5,403 nucleotides of DNA from Syntrophomonas sp. (GTDB lineage: Bacteria; Bacillota; Syntrophomonadia; Syntrophomonadales; Syntrophomonadaceae), in the NCBI GenBank assembly GCA_028709355.1, contig JAQVXF010000093.1, positions 1 through 5,403 of the forward strand, written 5' to 3'. The position numbers were made by a program, and so were the translations under genes. Positions 1 to 5,403 of this stretch are shown here, one piece after another. Numbering within the stretch: position 1 is the stretch's first letter; each line of letters begins with the position of its first letter. The notes under the pieces were generated by a model. That model worked only from the letters and a program-made list of their open reading frames with translations. It had not been told where the DNA came from and searched no databases.

Positions 1-146
1 GTATCGGTGTACTGGCCTTTTTCTGTCAGGAACCGGTTACTTTGTTCAGGCTTGGGTTCCTAATAGTCGTGCGGTCACCGGTTTACGATAAACTCGGTGA
101 GATCTTCGCTAAGTTGTCCGTTAAATCTTGATTTGCAGAAATCTGT
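1..146. other. Left-edge segment, possibly the tail of an upstream plus-strand gene
   Basis: No gene can be assigned with confidence. Plus-strand frame 3 is open from the left edge to a TGA at 129-131 (42 codons, ending in SPVYDKLGEIFAKLSVKS). This could be the C-terminus of a gene that starts outside the window and converges on the flavoprotein gene, leaving only 15 bp between the two stops. An open stretch this short is also expected by chance, and no family is recognised. An inverted repeat AGGAACC (28-34) / GGTTCCT (55-61) has a 20-nt loop and no following T-run, so it is a poor terminator candidate. All three minus-strand frames contain stops here. Confidence 0.25.
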
Positions 147-569
147 TTATGAAGTTGGGGTATCTTTTTTAAGCATAGAGACCGGCAGTATGTCGACAAC
201 CCTAAACACCAGGCAGTTCTTCAAATGGAAATTCCCGTAAACAGTCTTATCCAGGCGGGCTTGGATGCGGTCGAAATATTCGCCTTCCTGCTGATCTGCC
301 ACTAATTCCACATAAACCCGGATACCATCCTTGGTCTTGCCGTCTGGGGTCAACAGCACCAGGAAGACTCCTTTGCCGGTCTCCTTCAGGTTGGCGTAGG
401 TCTTATCAGCTCCGAAGCGGGCACATATGATGGTGTTCTCATCAAGCATCTCCAGGACGGTGATAACGGCGATATTCACGTCGTAATCCTTGCTCACCGT
501 ACTCAATGTGGTCGATATATAGTTGGCGTTTATCAGCTTTTGGGCTTTTTCCACTAGTTGTTTATCCAT
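147..569 (-). CDS. Pyridoxamine 5'-phosphate oxidase-like (split beta-barrel) flavin-binding protein
   Basis: This 140-residue protein matches the small FMN-binding split-barrel family (PNPOx-like) in length and layout. A short N-terminal helix (about residues 1-15) is followed by a strand pair, ISTTLSTVSKDYDVNIAVI (about 18-36), where family members usually read 'TxxxdGxPnvapv'. Then come LDENTIICARFGADKTYANL (about 42-61), with the typical K-T-x-x-N-L turn, and further strands GVFLVLL and IRVYVELVAD. The ATG at 569 is chosen because GAGGAGGAGG lies 5 nt upstream. An in-frame start at 635 would translate that Shine-Dalgarno region as EEEE, so it is unlikely. Members bind FMN, F420 or haem and often have unknown substrates. 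True PNPOx enzymes are longer (about 200 residues), so a vitamin B6 role should not be assumed. The gene is divergent from a PLP enzyme and is cytosolic, with no signal peptide or membrane segment. Confidence 0.85.
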   Translation of the reverse strand: MDKQLVEKAQKLINANYISTTLSTVSKDYDVNIAVITVLEMLDENTIICARFGADKTYANLKETGKGVFLVLLTPDGKTKDGIRVYVELVADQQEGEYFDRIQARLDKTVYGNFHLKNCLVFRVVDILPVSMLKKDTPTS

Positions 570-574
570 CCTTA

Positions 575-587
575 CCTCCTCCTCCTC
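575..587 (-). promoter_or_regulatory. Strong repeated Shine-Dalgarno sequence of the flavoprotein gene
   Basis: Read on the minus strand, this is a GAGGAGGAGGAGG tract ending 5 nt before the ATG at 569. It offers several overlapping anti-SD registers (5, 8 and 11 nt spacing) and decides the start codon in favour of 569 over the upstream in-frame start at 635. Confidence 0.85.
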
Positions 588-653
588 ACCGGTATCTGCC
601 TGTCTTGCGGCGAAGACCAGCCCTGTTCGGCCCATCCAGTCCTAATCACCCTC

Positions 654-683
654 ATACTAAATGATTCCCGGCGGACAAGTCAA
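654..683 (-). promoter_or_regulatory. Candidate sigma-A promoter for the flavoprotein gene
   Basis: On the minus strand, TTGACT (683-678, five of six matches to TTGACA) is followed by an 18-bp spacer and TAGTAT (659-654, four of six matches to TATAAT). Transcription would begin near 647 and give a leader of about 78 nt. The -35 box is good and the -10 box mediocre. No other candidate on this strand looked better by eye. Confidence 0.5.
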
Positions 684-684
684 A

Positions 685-709
685 ACCTCTTATTGAGGTC
701 TGGGCCAGA
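685..709. repeat. Two adjacent dyad elements between divergent promoters (possible operator)
   Basis: ACCTC-TTATT-GAGGT (685-699) is immediately followed by, and shares one base with, the palindrome TCTGG-G-CCAGA (699-709). The pair lies between the -35 boxes of the two divergent promoters, next to the minus-strand -35 box. The position suits a regulator-binding site, but 5-bp arms are short and could arise by chance. No regulator gene is present in the window. Confidence 0.25.
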
Positions 710-729
710 GAGGCTGCCGGGCGGGTCGA

Positions 730-758
730 TTGTACTGCAACGGGGAAATTGATAAAAT
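730..758 (+). promoter_or_regulatory. Candidate sigma-A promoter for the aminotransferase-DUF1015 operon
   Basis: TTGTAC (730-735, weak -35 box) is followed by a 17-bp spacer and TAAAAT (753-758, five of six matches to TATAAT). Transcription would start around 765. That would place the upstream in-frame GTG at 765 at the very transcript end, and leave a leader of about 27 nt ahead of the preferred GTG start at 792. Confidence 0.55.
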
Positions 759-791
759 ACTACTGTGATTAAAATGAAAGAGGGTTGGACA

Positions 792-1859
792 GTGCACAAG
801 AAATTGTTTATACCCGGACCAGTCGAGGTAAGACCGGACGTTTTAGCCAAGATGGCCACTCCTATGATAGGACACCGCAGCAAGGACGCCTCCGCGCTGC
901 AGCGCCGGATAAGTGACAAGATACGTCAGCTGTTCTATACCGATGAAGCCATACTGCTGTCGACCTCATCAGGCAGCGGTTTGATGGAAGGGGCGGTACG
1001 TTCCTGCACTTTACAGCGGGCAGCGGTATTCTCGGTGGGCGCCTTCGGCAAACGCTGGTGGGAGATGGCCGACGCCAACAATGTGCCGGCCGATCTATTC
1101 GAGGTGGAATGGGGCCAGCCTACCCTCCCGGAACAAGTGGACGCAGTGCTGGCCACCGACCGCTATGACCTGATAACCATAACCCACAATGAGACCTCCA
1201 CCGGCATCATGAACCCGGTTGAATCTATCGCCGCGGTGGTGAAAAAATATCCCAAAGTGGTGTTCTGTATGGATGCAGTCAGTTCCATGGGCGGCACCAA
1301 AATCGAAGTCGATAAGTTGGGGGTGGACGTCTGCATCACTTCCACCCAAAAAGCTTTAGGATTACCCCCGGGGCTGGCCATCTGCTCCTTCTCCCGCAAG
1401 GCTGTGGCCAGAGCCCAGCAGGTGCCCCATCGCGGTTATTACCTGGACCTGCTGTCCCTTTACGAGTATATCCAGCAGAAGGATTACCAGTATCCGTCCA
1501 CTCCCTCCTTACCCCATATGTTTGCACTGGATTATCAATTGGACCGCATCCTGGAGGAAGGCTTGGAAGCGAGGTTCGCCCGCCATGCGGATATGGCTGA
1601 ATACGTTCGCGCCTGGGCTCGGCGTAGATTCGCGATCTTCGCCCATCGGGACCACCTGTCCAATACCTTGACTACCATAAGTAATACTGCTGGGATTGAT
1701 GTGGCGGCCTTGAACAAAGCGTTGGGCGAACGCGGTTACCAGATCTCCAACGGCTACGGCAAGATGAAAGACAAGACCTTCCGCATCGCCCACATGGCTG
1801 ATTGCACCCTGGACGAGATAAAGGACCTGATCGGGACCATTGATGACATACTAAAATAA
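792..1859 (+). CDS. PLP-dependent class V aminotransferase (serine/alanine-glyoxylate or phosphoserine aminotransferase type)
   Basis: This 355-residue protein opens with HKKLFIPGPVEVRPDVL, the usual N-terminus of the serine-pyruvate/alanine-glyoxylate aminotransferase group of fold-type I PLP enzymes. Visible PLP-site elements are the phosphate-binding loop STSSGSG (residues 57-63), THNETSTG (from T131), aspartate D161 in CMDAVSSMGG (pairs with the pyridine nitrogen), Schiff-base lysine K187 in TSTQKALGLPPG, and a substrate-carboxylate arginine R331 in TFRIAHM. It transfers an amino group between serine, alanine or a related amino acid and a 2-oxo acid. The exact substrate cannot be read from sequence. 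Start: GTG 792 has AAAGAGGG about 7 nt upstream and matches the family N-terminus. GTG 765 and ATG 774 are in frame but have no ribosome binding site. It is first in an operon with the DUF1015 gene 37 bp downstream, which suggests a serine, glycine or hydroxypyruvate role. Confidence 0.9.
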   Translation: MHKKLFIPGPVEVRPDVLAKMATPMIGHRSKDASALQRRISDKIRQLFYTDEAILLSTSSGSGLMEGAVRSCTLQRAAVFSVGAFGKRWWEMADANNVPADLFEVEWGQPTLPEQVDAVLATDRYDLITITHNETSTGIMNPVESIAAVVKKYPKVVFCMDAVSSMGGTKIEVDKLGVDVCITSTQKALGLPPGLAICSFSRKAVARAQQVPHRGYYLDLLSLYEYIQQKDYQYPSTPSLPHMFALDYQLDRILEEGLEARFARHADMAEYVRAWARRRFAIFAHRDHLSNTLTTISNTAGIDVAALNKALGERGYQISNGYGKMKDKTFRIAHMADCTLDEIKDLIGTIDDILK

Positions 1860-1875
1860 CAGGGATAAATCCCTG
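1860..1875 (+). repeat. Small intercistronic hairpin directly after the aminotransferase stop
   Basis: CAGGGA-TAAA-TCCCTG forms a perfect 6-bp stem with a tetraloop, starting at the base after the TAA. No T-run follows and the next gene's Shine-Dalgarno begins 8 nt later, so it is unlikely to be a terminator. It could stabilise the upstream message or separate translation of the two genes. Confidence 0.4.
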
Positions 1876-1896
1876 GGGCAGCAGGAGGATACAGAG

Positions 1897-3141
1897 ATGG
1901 CAGAGATAAGACCTTTCCGGGCGGTGCGGCCGGTGCCTGAATTGGCGGCCAAGGTGGCAGCCTTGCCCTATGACGTGATGAGCAGCGAGGAAGCCCGCCA
2001 GATGGTGGAGGGCAATCCTTATTCCTTTTTGCATGTGGATAAGGCGGAGATAGACCTGGAGCCGCAGATCGACTTGTATGATCAGCGGGTTTATGAGCAG
2101 GCTGCCCGGGCACTACAGAAGATGATAGCCGACGGGGTCTTAAGGGAAGAAGCCAAGCCGTGTTACTATGTCTATCGCCAAATAATGGGGGAGCGGGCCC
2201 AGACCGGCCTGGTGGCCTGCGCCGCTATTAATGATTATCTCCATAATAAGATCAAGAAGCATGAATTGACCCGGGCCGACAAGGAAATAGACCGCACCCG
2301 CCATGTCGATTGTTGTGATGCCAACACCGGCCCCATCTTCCTGACTTACCCCGCCCAGACCGATATAAATACAACAGTGGCGGCGTGGATGACCCGTGTG
2401 CCTATCTATGATTTCACCTCCGAGGATGGAATCAGGCACATTATTTGGGTGATCGATGATGATGCGGTACTCAAGCGTCTGACCGACTTGTTTGCTGAGA
2501 TCGAAACCCTTTATATTGCCGACGGCCACCACCGCTCGGCTTCTGCAGTGAAGGTAGGGCAGATGCGGCGGGAAACCTATCCCGACTATAGCGGGAGCGA
2601 AGAATACAACTGCTTCCTGGCGGTGCTCTTCCCCGACCAGGATCTCTATATAATGGACTATAACCGGGTGGTGAAGGACCTGGCCGGACTCAGCCCGGAT
2701 GAATTCCTGACCCGGGTGGGGGAAAAATTCTTGGTCACTCCTTTCGAGGGAACCGGTCCTTACAAACCTCATGATAAGCACTGGTTCGGCATGTACCTGG
2801 GTGGGCGCTGGTACTGCCTTCACGCCCGGGAAAACAGCTATGACCCTCAGGACCCGGTTGGGAGGTTGGATGTCTCCATCATGCAAGACAATATCCTGGG
2901 GCCGATCCTGGGCATCCAGGATCCGCGCACCGATAAGCGCATCGACTTCGTAGGGGGCATACGCGGCTTGGCAGAGTTGGAACGGCGGGTCAATGAGGGG
3001 ATGGCGGTGGCCTTCTCCATGTACCCGACCACTGTCCAGGACTTGATGGACATCGCCGACGCCGGTCTGATCATGCCGCCCAAGTCCACTTGGTTCGAAC
3101 CCAAACTGCGGAGCGGATTGTTTATTCATAAGCTGTCCTGA
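1897..3141 (+). CDS. DUF1015 family protein with ParB/sulfiredoxin-like DGHHR box
   Basis: This 414-residue protein is the full length expected of DUF1015 (PF06245/COG4198). Recognisable signatures run in order: an N-terminal RPFRAVRP (5-12) with LPYDVMSSEEAR (23-34); NPYSFLHVDK (40-49); KKHELTRADKEIDR (from about residue 120); DGHHRSASAV (209-218); and the C-terminal block MPPKSTWFEPKLRSGLFIH. There is no signal peptide or membrane segment. AGGAGG at 1883-1888 lies 8 nt before the ATG and supports the start. The family has no function I can state with certainty. The DGHHR box resembles the G-x-(H/R)-R box of the ParB/sulfiredoxin fold, whose members include free-serine kinases (archaeal SerK, staphylococcal SbnI). 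Placement behind a serine-type aminotransferase supports, but does not prove, a serine-linked enzyme. It is the last gene of the operon, before a terminator. Confidence 0.92.
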   Translation: MAEIRPFRAVRPVPELAAKVAALPYDVMSSEEARQMVEGNPYSFLHVDKAEIDLEPQIDLYDQRVYEQAARALQKMIADGVLREEAKPCYYVYRQIMGERAQTGLVACAAINDYLHNKIKKHELTRADKEIDRTRHVDCCDANTGPIFLTYPAQTDINTTVAAWMTRVPIYDFTSEDGIRHIIWVIDDDAVLKRLTDLFAEIETLYIADGHHRSASAVKVGQMRRETYPDYSGSEEYNCFLAVLFPDQDLYIMDYNRVVKDLAGLSPDEFLTRVGEKFLVTPFEGTGPYKPHDKHWFGMYLGGRWYCLHARENSYDPQDPVGRLDVSIMQDNILGPILGIQDPRTDKRIDFVGGIRGLAELERRVNEGMAVAFSMYPTTVQDLMDIADAGLIMPPKSTWFEPKLRSGLFIHKLS

Positions 3142-3154
3142 AAGCGACGGGAAA

Positions 3155-3174
3155 ATTAGGCTACGTGGTCTAAT
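3155..3174 (+). repeat. Hairpin downstream of the DUF1015 stop
   Basis: ATTAGGC (3155-3161) can pair with GTCTAAT (3168-3174) through seven pairs, one of them G-U, around a 6-nt loop. It sits 13 nt after the stop and 20 nt before the terminator stem. It may protect the 3' end of the transcript or be incidental. Confidence 0.3.
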
Positions 3175-3194
3175 GCATAGAACCGAGCTCTGTG

Positions 3195-3220
3195 ACCGGC
3201 ACCGATTGGTGCCGGTTTTT
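3195..3220 (+). terminator. Intrinsic terminator of the aminotransferase-DUF1015 operon
   Basis: ACCGGCACC (3195-3203), loop GATT and GGTGCCGGT (3208-3216) form a perfect 9-bp GC-rich stem. It runs directly into five T residues (3216-3220, the first of them paired). This is a textbook Rho-independent terminator and separates the operon from ackA. Confidence 0.88.
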
Positions 3221-3245
3221 GCATCGCCGCAGGGGCATCAATGGC

Positions 3246-3274
3246 AGGACAGGGTAACCAGTAAATGGTAGAAT
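3246..3274 (+). promoter_or_regulatory. Candidate extended -10 promoter of ackA
   Basis: AGGACA (3246-3251, four of six matches to TTGACA) is followed by a 17-bp spacer and TAGAAT (3269-3274, five of six matches to TATAAT), preceded by TG at 3266-3267, an extended -10 element. Transcription would start near 3281, leaving a leader of about 80 nt. Its location just after the operon terminator supports independent transcription of ackA. Confidence 0.55.
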
Positions 3275-3319
3275 ATCACTAGAGAGCACGCAACTTTTAC
3301 CCAAGGGCAGGGCATACGA

Positions 3320-3329
3320 GTATCGATAC
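3320..3329. repeat. 10-bp perfect palindrome in the ackA leader
   Basis: GTATCGATAC is perfectly self-complementary and lies about 40 nt downstream of the predicted ackA transcription start and 31 nt before the start codon. It could be a repressor site in the early transcribed region, but a single 10-bp palindrome may be chance. Confidence 0.2.
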
Positions 3330-3360
3330 CGGATCCAAAAATTTGAGGGGGGTAGGAAGT

Positions 3361-4566
3361 ATGAAAGTGCTGGTAGTCAACACCGGCAGTTCCTCGATCA
3401 AGTACCAGGTTTTCGACATGAAGGATGAGACCGTGCTGGCTAAGGGGTTACTGGACCGGGTGGGGATCGCGGGGACGGTGTTGGTCCATGAACCACAAGG
3501 GAAAGAGAAAGTGACCATCAAACATGATCTATCCGATCATACATCGGGCATGCAGCTAGTGCTGGATGTCCTCGCCCACCCGGAATACGGCTGTGTCAGC
3601 AGCTTGGAGGAGATAAGCGCGGTGGGGCACCGGGTGGTCCATGGGGGAGAGCACTTCTCCGCATCGGTGATAATAGATGAGGCGGTCAAGCAGGTGGTGA
3701 AGGATTGTTTCGATATCGCCCCCCTGCATAATCCTCCCAATCTTATGGGGATCGAGGCCTGCCAACTGCTGATGCCCAATGTAATCCATGTGGGCGTGTT
3801 CGATACCGCCTTCCACCAGACTATGACCCCGGAAAATTATATCTACGCCTTGCCTTACGATGTCTACGAGCACTATAAAATCCGGCGCTACGGCTTCCAT
3901 GGCACCTCCCATGAGTATGTGGCCTACCGAGCGGCGGAGATGCTGGGTAAACCTTATGAAGACTGCAAGATCATCACCATCCACCTGGGCAACGGTTCCA
4001 GCATGGCCGCCATCGCAGACGGACGGGTAGTCGACACCTCCATGGGCTTCACCCCCCTGGAGGGATTGGTGATGGGCACCCGCTGCGGTGATCTGGATCC
4101 AGCCATCGTGTATTATCTGATGGACAAATTGGCGCTTGACTCTCGCCAGATCAATGATTATCTCAATAAGAAGAGCGGTATGCTTGGTATCTCGGGGGTT
4201 TCCAGCGACCTCCGCGATATTATCGCGGCCGCCGCCGAGGGAAATGGGAAAGCCCAGTTGGCTTTAAAGATTTTCTGCAACCGGGTCAAGGCTTATATCG
4301 GTAATTACCTGGCCAAGCTCAACGGCTGCGACTGCCTGGTTTTCACTGCCGGCATAGGCGAGAATGGCTATGACATCCGCGAGAGCATCTGTGAAAATAT
4401 GGATTGGCTGGGGATAAAGATGGACGTCGAGAAGAACCGGGTACGCGGTGAAGAGGTGGATTTCTCGGCTCCTGATTCCCGCGTCCGGTTACTGGTCATC
4501 CCCACCAACGAGGAGTTGATGATCGCCCGGGACACCCTGCGACTGGCCTCGGCCGGCCAGCGGTAG
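3361..4566 (+). CDS. ackA: Acetate kinase
   Basis: This enzyme catalyses acetyl phosphate + ADP to acetate + ATP, the ATP-forming last step of acetate production (reversible for acetate uptake). The 401-residue product has the family's usual length, and its key residues fall at the same numbers as in the well-studied Methanosarcina enzyme: N7 in VVNTGSSS, R91 in GHRVVHGG, D148 in GVFDTAFHQTM, H180 in YGFHGTSHEY, R241 in MGTRCGD and E384 in IPTNEEL. HLGNGSS and TAGIGENG, typical of the ASKHA (actin/Hsp70/sugar kinase) fold, are also present. The enzyme is cytosolic. The ATG at 3361 is preferred over an in-frame TTG at 3343 because GAGGGGGG lies 8 nt before it and the family N-terminus is MKVLVVN. 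It is a single-gene unit here, with its own promoter and no adjacent pta (phosphotransacetylase), its usual metabolic partner. Confidence 0.98.
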   Translation: MKVLVVNTGSSSIKYQVFDMKDETVLAKGLLDRVGIAGTVLVHEPQGKEKVTIKHDLSDHTSGMQLVLDVLAHPEYGCVSSLEEISAVGHRVVHGGEHFSASVIIDEAVKQVVKDCFDIAPLHNPPNLMGIEACQLLMPNVIHVGVFDTAFHQTMTPENYIYALPYDVYEHYKIRRYGFHGTSHEYVAYRAAEMLGKPYEDCKIITIHLGNGSSMAAIADGRVVDTSMGFTPLEGLVMGTRCGDLDPAIVYYLMDKLALDSRQINDYLNKKSGMLGISGVSSDLRDIIAAAAEGNGKAQLALKIFCNRVKAYIGNYLAKLNGCDCLVFTAGIGENGYDIRESICENMDWLGIKMDVEKNRVRGEEVDFSAPDSRVRLLVIPTNEELMIARDTLRLASAGQR

Positions 4567-4618
4567 TGGAGATAGCGGTGAGGGGATAATCCACCGAACC
4601 AAACCATCAAAGCGAGAC

Positions 4619-4658
4619 AGGCCTCCGCCCACAACCACGAGGTTGGCAGCGGAGGCCT
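4619..4658. terminator. Hairpin terminator between convergent ackA and thiolase genes
   Basis: AGGCCTCCGC (4619-4628) pairs perfectly with GCGGAGGCCT (4649-4658). Inside it, CAACC (4632-4636) can pair with GGTTG (4641-4645) around an ACGA loop. On the plus strand the stem leads into a short TTTAT, giving a moderate terminator for ackA. The minus-strand side has a poorer T tract. Its position midway between two converging genes suggests it may serve both. Confidence 0.7.
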
Positions 4659-4689
4659 TTATAACGCGAGGTTCCAGGTGGTCTTTACC

Positions 4690-5403
4690 TTAGATGTCGC
4701 GGGTCCACAGGGAAGCCATGGCCGGCCCTCCACCTACACAGAGAGAGGCCCCGCCCAGGGTCAGGTTGAGCCGTTCCATCTCGTAGTACAGAGAGACAAT
4801 GATGCGCAGGGCGGTACAACCGACCGGATGTCCCAATCCGATTCCGGAACCATTGTGGTTGATCCGCTCCGGATCCAATACAATGCCGGCTTCTTCTTTG
4901 AGCATGCGCCCCACCCCGATGAACTGGGCGGCGAAGGCCTCGTTTATTTCCCAGTATTGAATATCCTCGGGTTTCAGACCCGCCAGTTGCAGGGCTTTGG
5001 GAATCGCCACCGCCGGTCCCAGGCCCATCACCTCCGGGGCCACCCCTTCGGCCACGATGTTGATCATCTTCATAAGTGGTTTTATACCCAGTTCGGCAGC
5101 CTTTTGCTTGGACATCACCACCACGGCCGCAGCAGCGTCATTGATACCGGAAGCGTTGGCGGCAGTGACTACCCCGTCTTTCTTGAAAGCCGCCGGGAGC
5201 TTGGCCATGGCGGCCAGGTTGGCATCCGGTATCATATGTTCGTCCAAGCTAAAGAACTTGGAGCCTTTTTTGGACTTGATCTCGACCGGGATCACCTCTC
5301 GGCTGAAGATGCCATTCTGATTGGCGGCGGTAGCCTTCTGATGGCTGCCCAACGCCAACACATCACACTCTTCCCGGGTGATGCCATATTTGGTGGCGAC
5401 ATT
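4690..5403 (-). CDS. Acetyl-CoA acetyltransferase (thiolase), C-terminal part, cut by window edge
   Basis: The reading frame is open to the right edge, so 237 residues of a protein normally about 390-400 long are visible. The GTG at 5361 is internal, since the upstream codons (YGITREECDVLALGSHQ) are typical thiolase sequence. Motifs in order are VTAANASGINDAAAAVVVMS, NEAFAAQ, NGSGIGLGHPVGCT with the catalytic histidine (codon 4828-4830), and SLCVGGGPAMA with the catalytic cysteine (codon 4738-4740). These are 30 residues apart, as are H348 and C378 in the Zoogloea enzyme. The nucleophilic N-terminal cysteine lies outside the window. It condenses two acetyl-CoA to acetoacetyl-CoA, or cleaves 3-ketoacyl-CoA in the beta-oxidation direction. 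The NGSG form and a longer stretch between NEAFA and GHP differ from the common NGGAIALGHP type. It converges on ackA. The substrate chain length cannot be told from this part. Confidence 0.95.
   Translation of the reverse strand, partial: NVATKYGITREECDVLALGSHQKATAANQNGIFSREVIPVEIKSKKGSKFFSLDEHMIPDANLAAMAKLPAAFKKDGVVTAANASGINDAAAAVVVMSKQKAAELGIKPLMKMINIVAEGVAPEVMGLGPAVAIPKALQLAGLKPEDIQYWEINEAFAAQFIGVGRMLKEEAGIVLDPERINHNGSGIGLGHPVGCTALRIIVSLYYEMERLNLTLGGASLCVGGGPAMASLWTRDI

Noticed and set aside
28..61. Inverted repeat AGGAACC / GGTTCCT as a terminator for the flavoprotein gene
   Set aside because: The loop is 20 nt, and no T-run follows the stem on either strand.
570..635. N-terminal extension of the flavoprotein to 635
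   Set aside because: The extension would translate the Shine-Dalgarno tract as EEEE, and the MDKQLVEKA start at 569 has ideal spacing.
558..752. Plus-strand open frame of 64 codons in the divergent intergenic region
   Set aside because: It overlaps the start of the flavoprotein gene and both proposed promoters, lacks a convincing Shine-Dalgarno, and its translation resembles no protein family.
2140..3129. Long open frame (329 codons) on the minus strand, antisense to the DUF1015 gene
   Set aside because: It lies wholly inside a gene with clear family motifs, its translation is rich in His/Gly/Pro/Ile with no recognisable domain, and I see no promoter or RBS for it. It is a codon-bias shadow.
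3142..3360. Possible riboswitch, T-box or small gene between the DUF1015 gene and ackA
   Set aside because: The space is accounted for by a small hairpin, a terminator, a promoter and a short leader. No T-box core or known riboswitch motif was seen, and no coding frame with an RBS was found.
1..5403. Mobile elements, CRISPR arrays, tRNA or rRNA genes, defence systems
   Set aside because: No direct-repeat arrays, transposase or integrase motifs, tRNA-like cloverleaf or rRNA segments were seen. The content is uniform housekeeping metabolism.

Overview
The window looks like chromosomal DNA of an anaerobic, probably fermentative or syntrophic bacterium of the Clostridia type. This is inferred from gene content (acetate kinase, a thiolase of clostridial/syntroph appearance, and a class V aminotransferase paired with a DUF1015 protein), from strong AGGAGG-type ribosome binding sites, from GTG start use, and from base composition that is roughly balanced or slightly GC-rich. 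No species can be named from the sequence alone. There is no sign of phage, transposon, CRISPR or RNA genes.

Layout. Positions 1-146 are short and hold at most the tail of an upstream gene. Next comes a small split-barrel flavin-binding protein (pyridoxamine 5'-phosphate oxidase-like family) on the minus strand, ending at 147 and starting at 569 behind an exceptionally strong Shine-Dalgarno sequence. An intergenic region of about 220 bp separates it from a divergent plus-strand operon and carries a plausible promoter for each side plus two small dyad elements. The operon contains a PLP-dependent class V aminotransferase (best start GTG 792, stop 1859) and a DUF1015 protein (1897-3141), and ends at a clear intrinsic terminator (3195-3220). 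A separate promoter then drives ackA (3361-4566), which has all canonical catalytic residues. A hairpin at 4619-4658 separates ackA from a convergent acetyl-CoA acetyltransferase on the minus strand, which is cut by the right edge of the window.

How the genes may work together. Thiolase makes or consumes acetyl-CoA, and acetate kinase turns acetyl phosphate into acetate plus ATP. Both fit butyrate-type fermentation or beta-oxidation, but phosphotransacetylase, which would link them, is not in the window. The aminotransferase and DUF1015 pair points to serine, glycine or glyoxylate metabolism. The DUF1015 protein has a DGHHR box resembling the signature box of the ParB/sulfiredoxin fold, a superfamily that includes known free-serine kinases. 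That makes a serine-phosphorylating or phosphoserine-linked role a testable hypothesis, and it is the most interesting lead here. The remainder is ordinary core metabolism.
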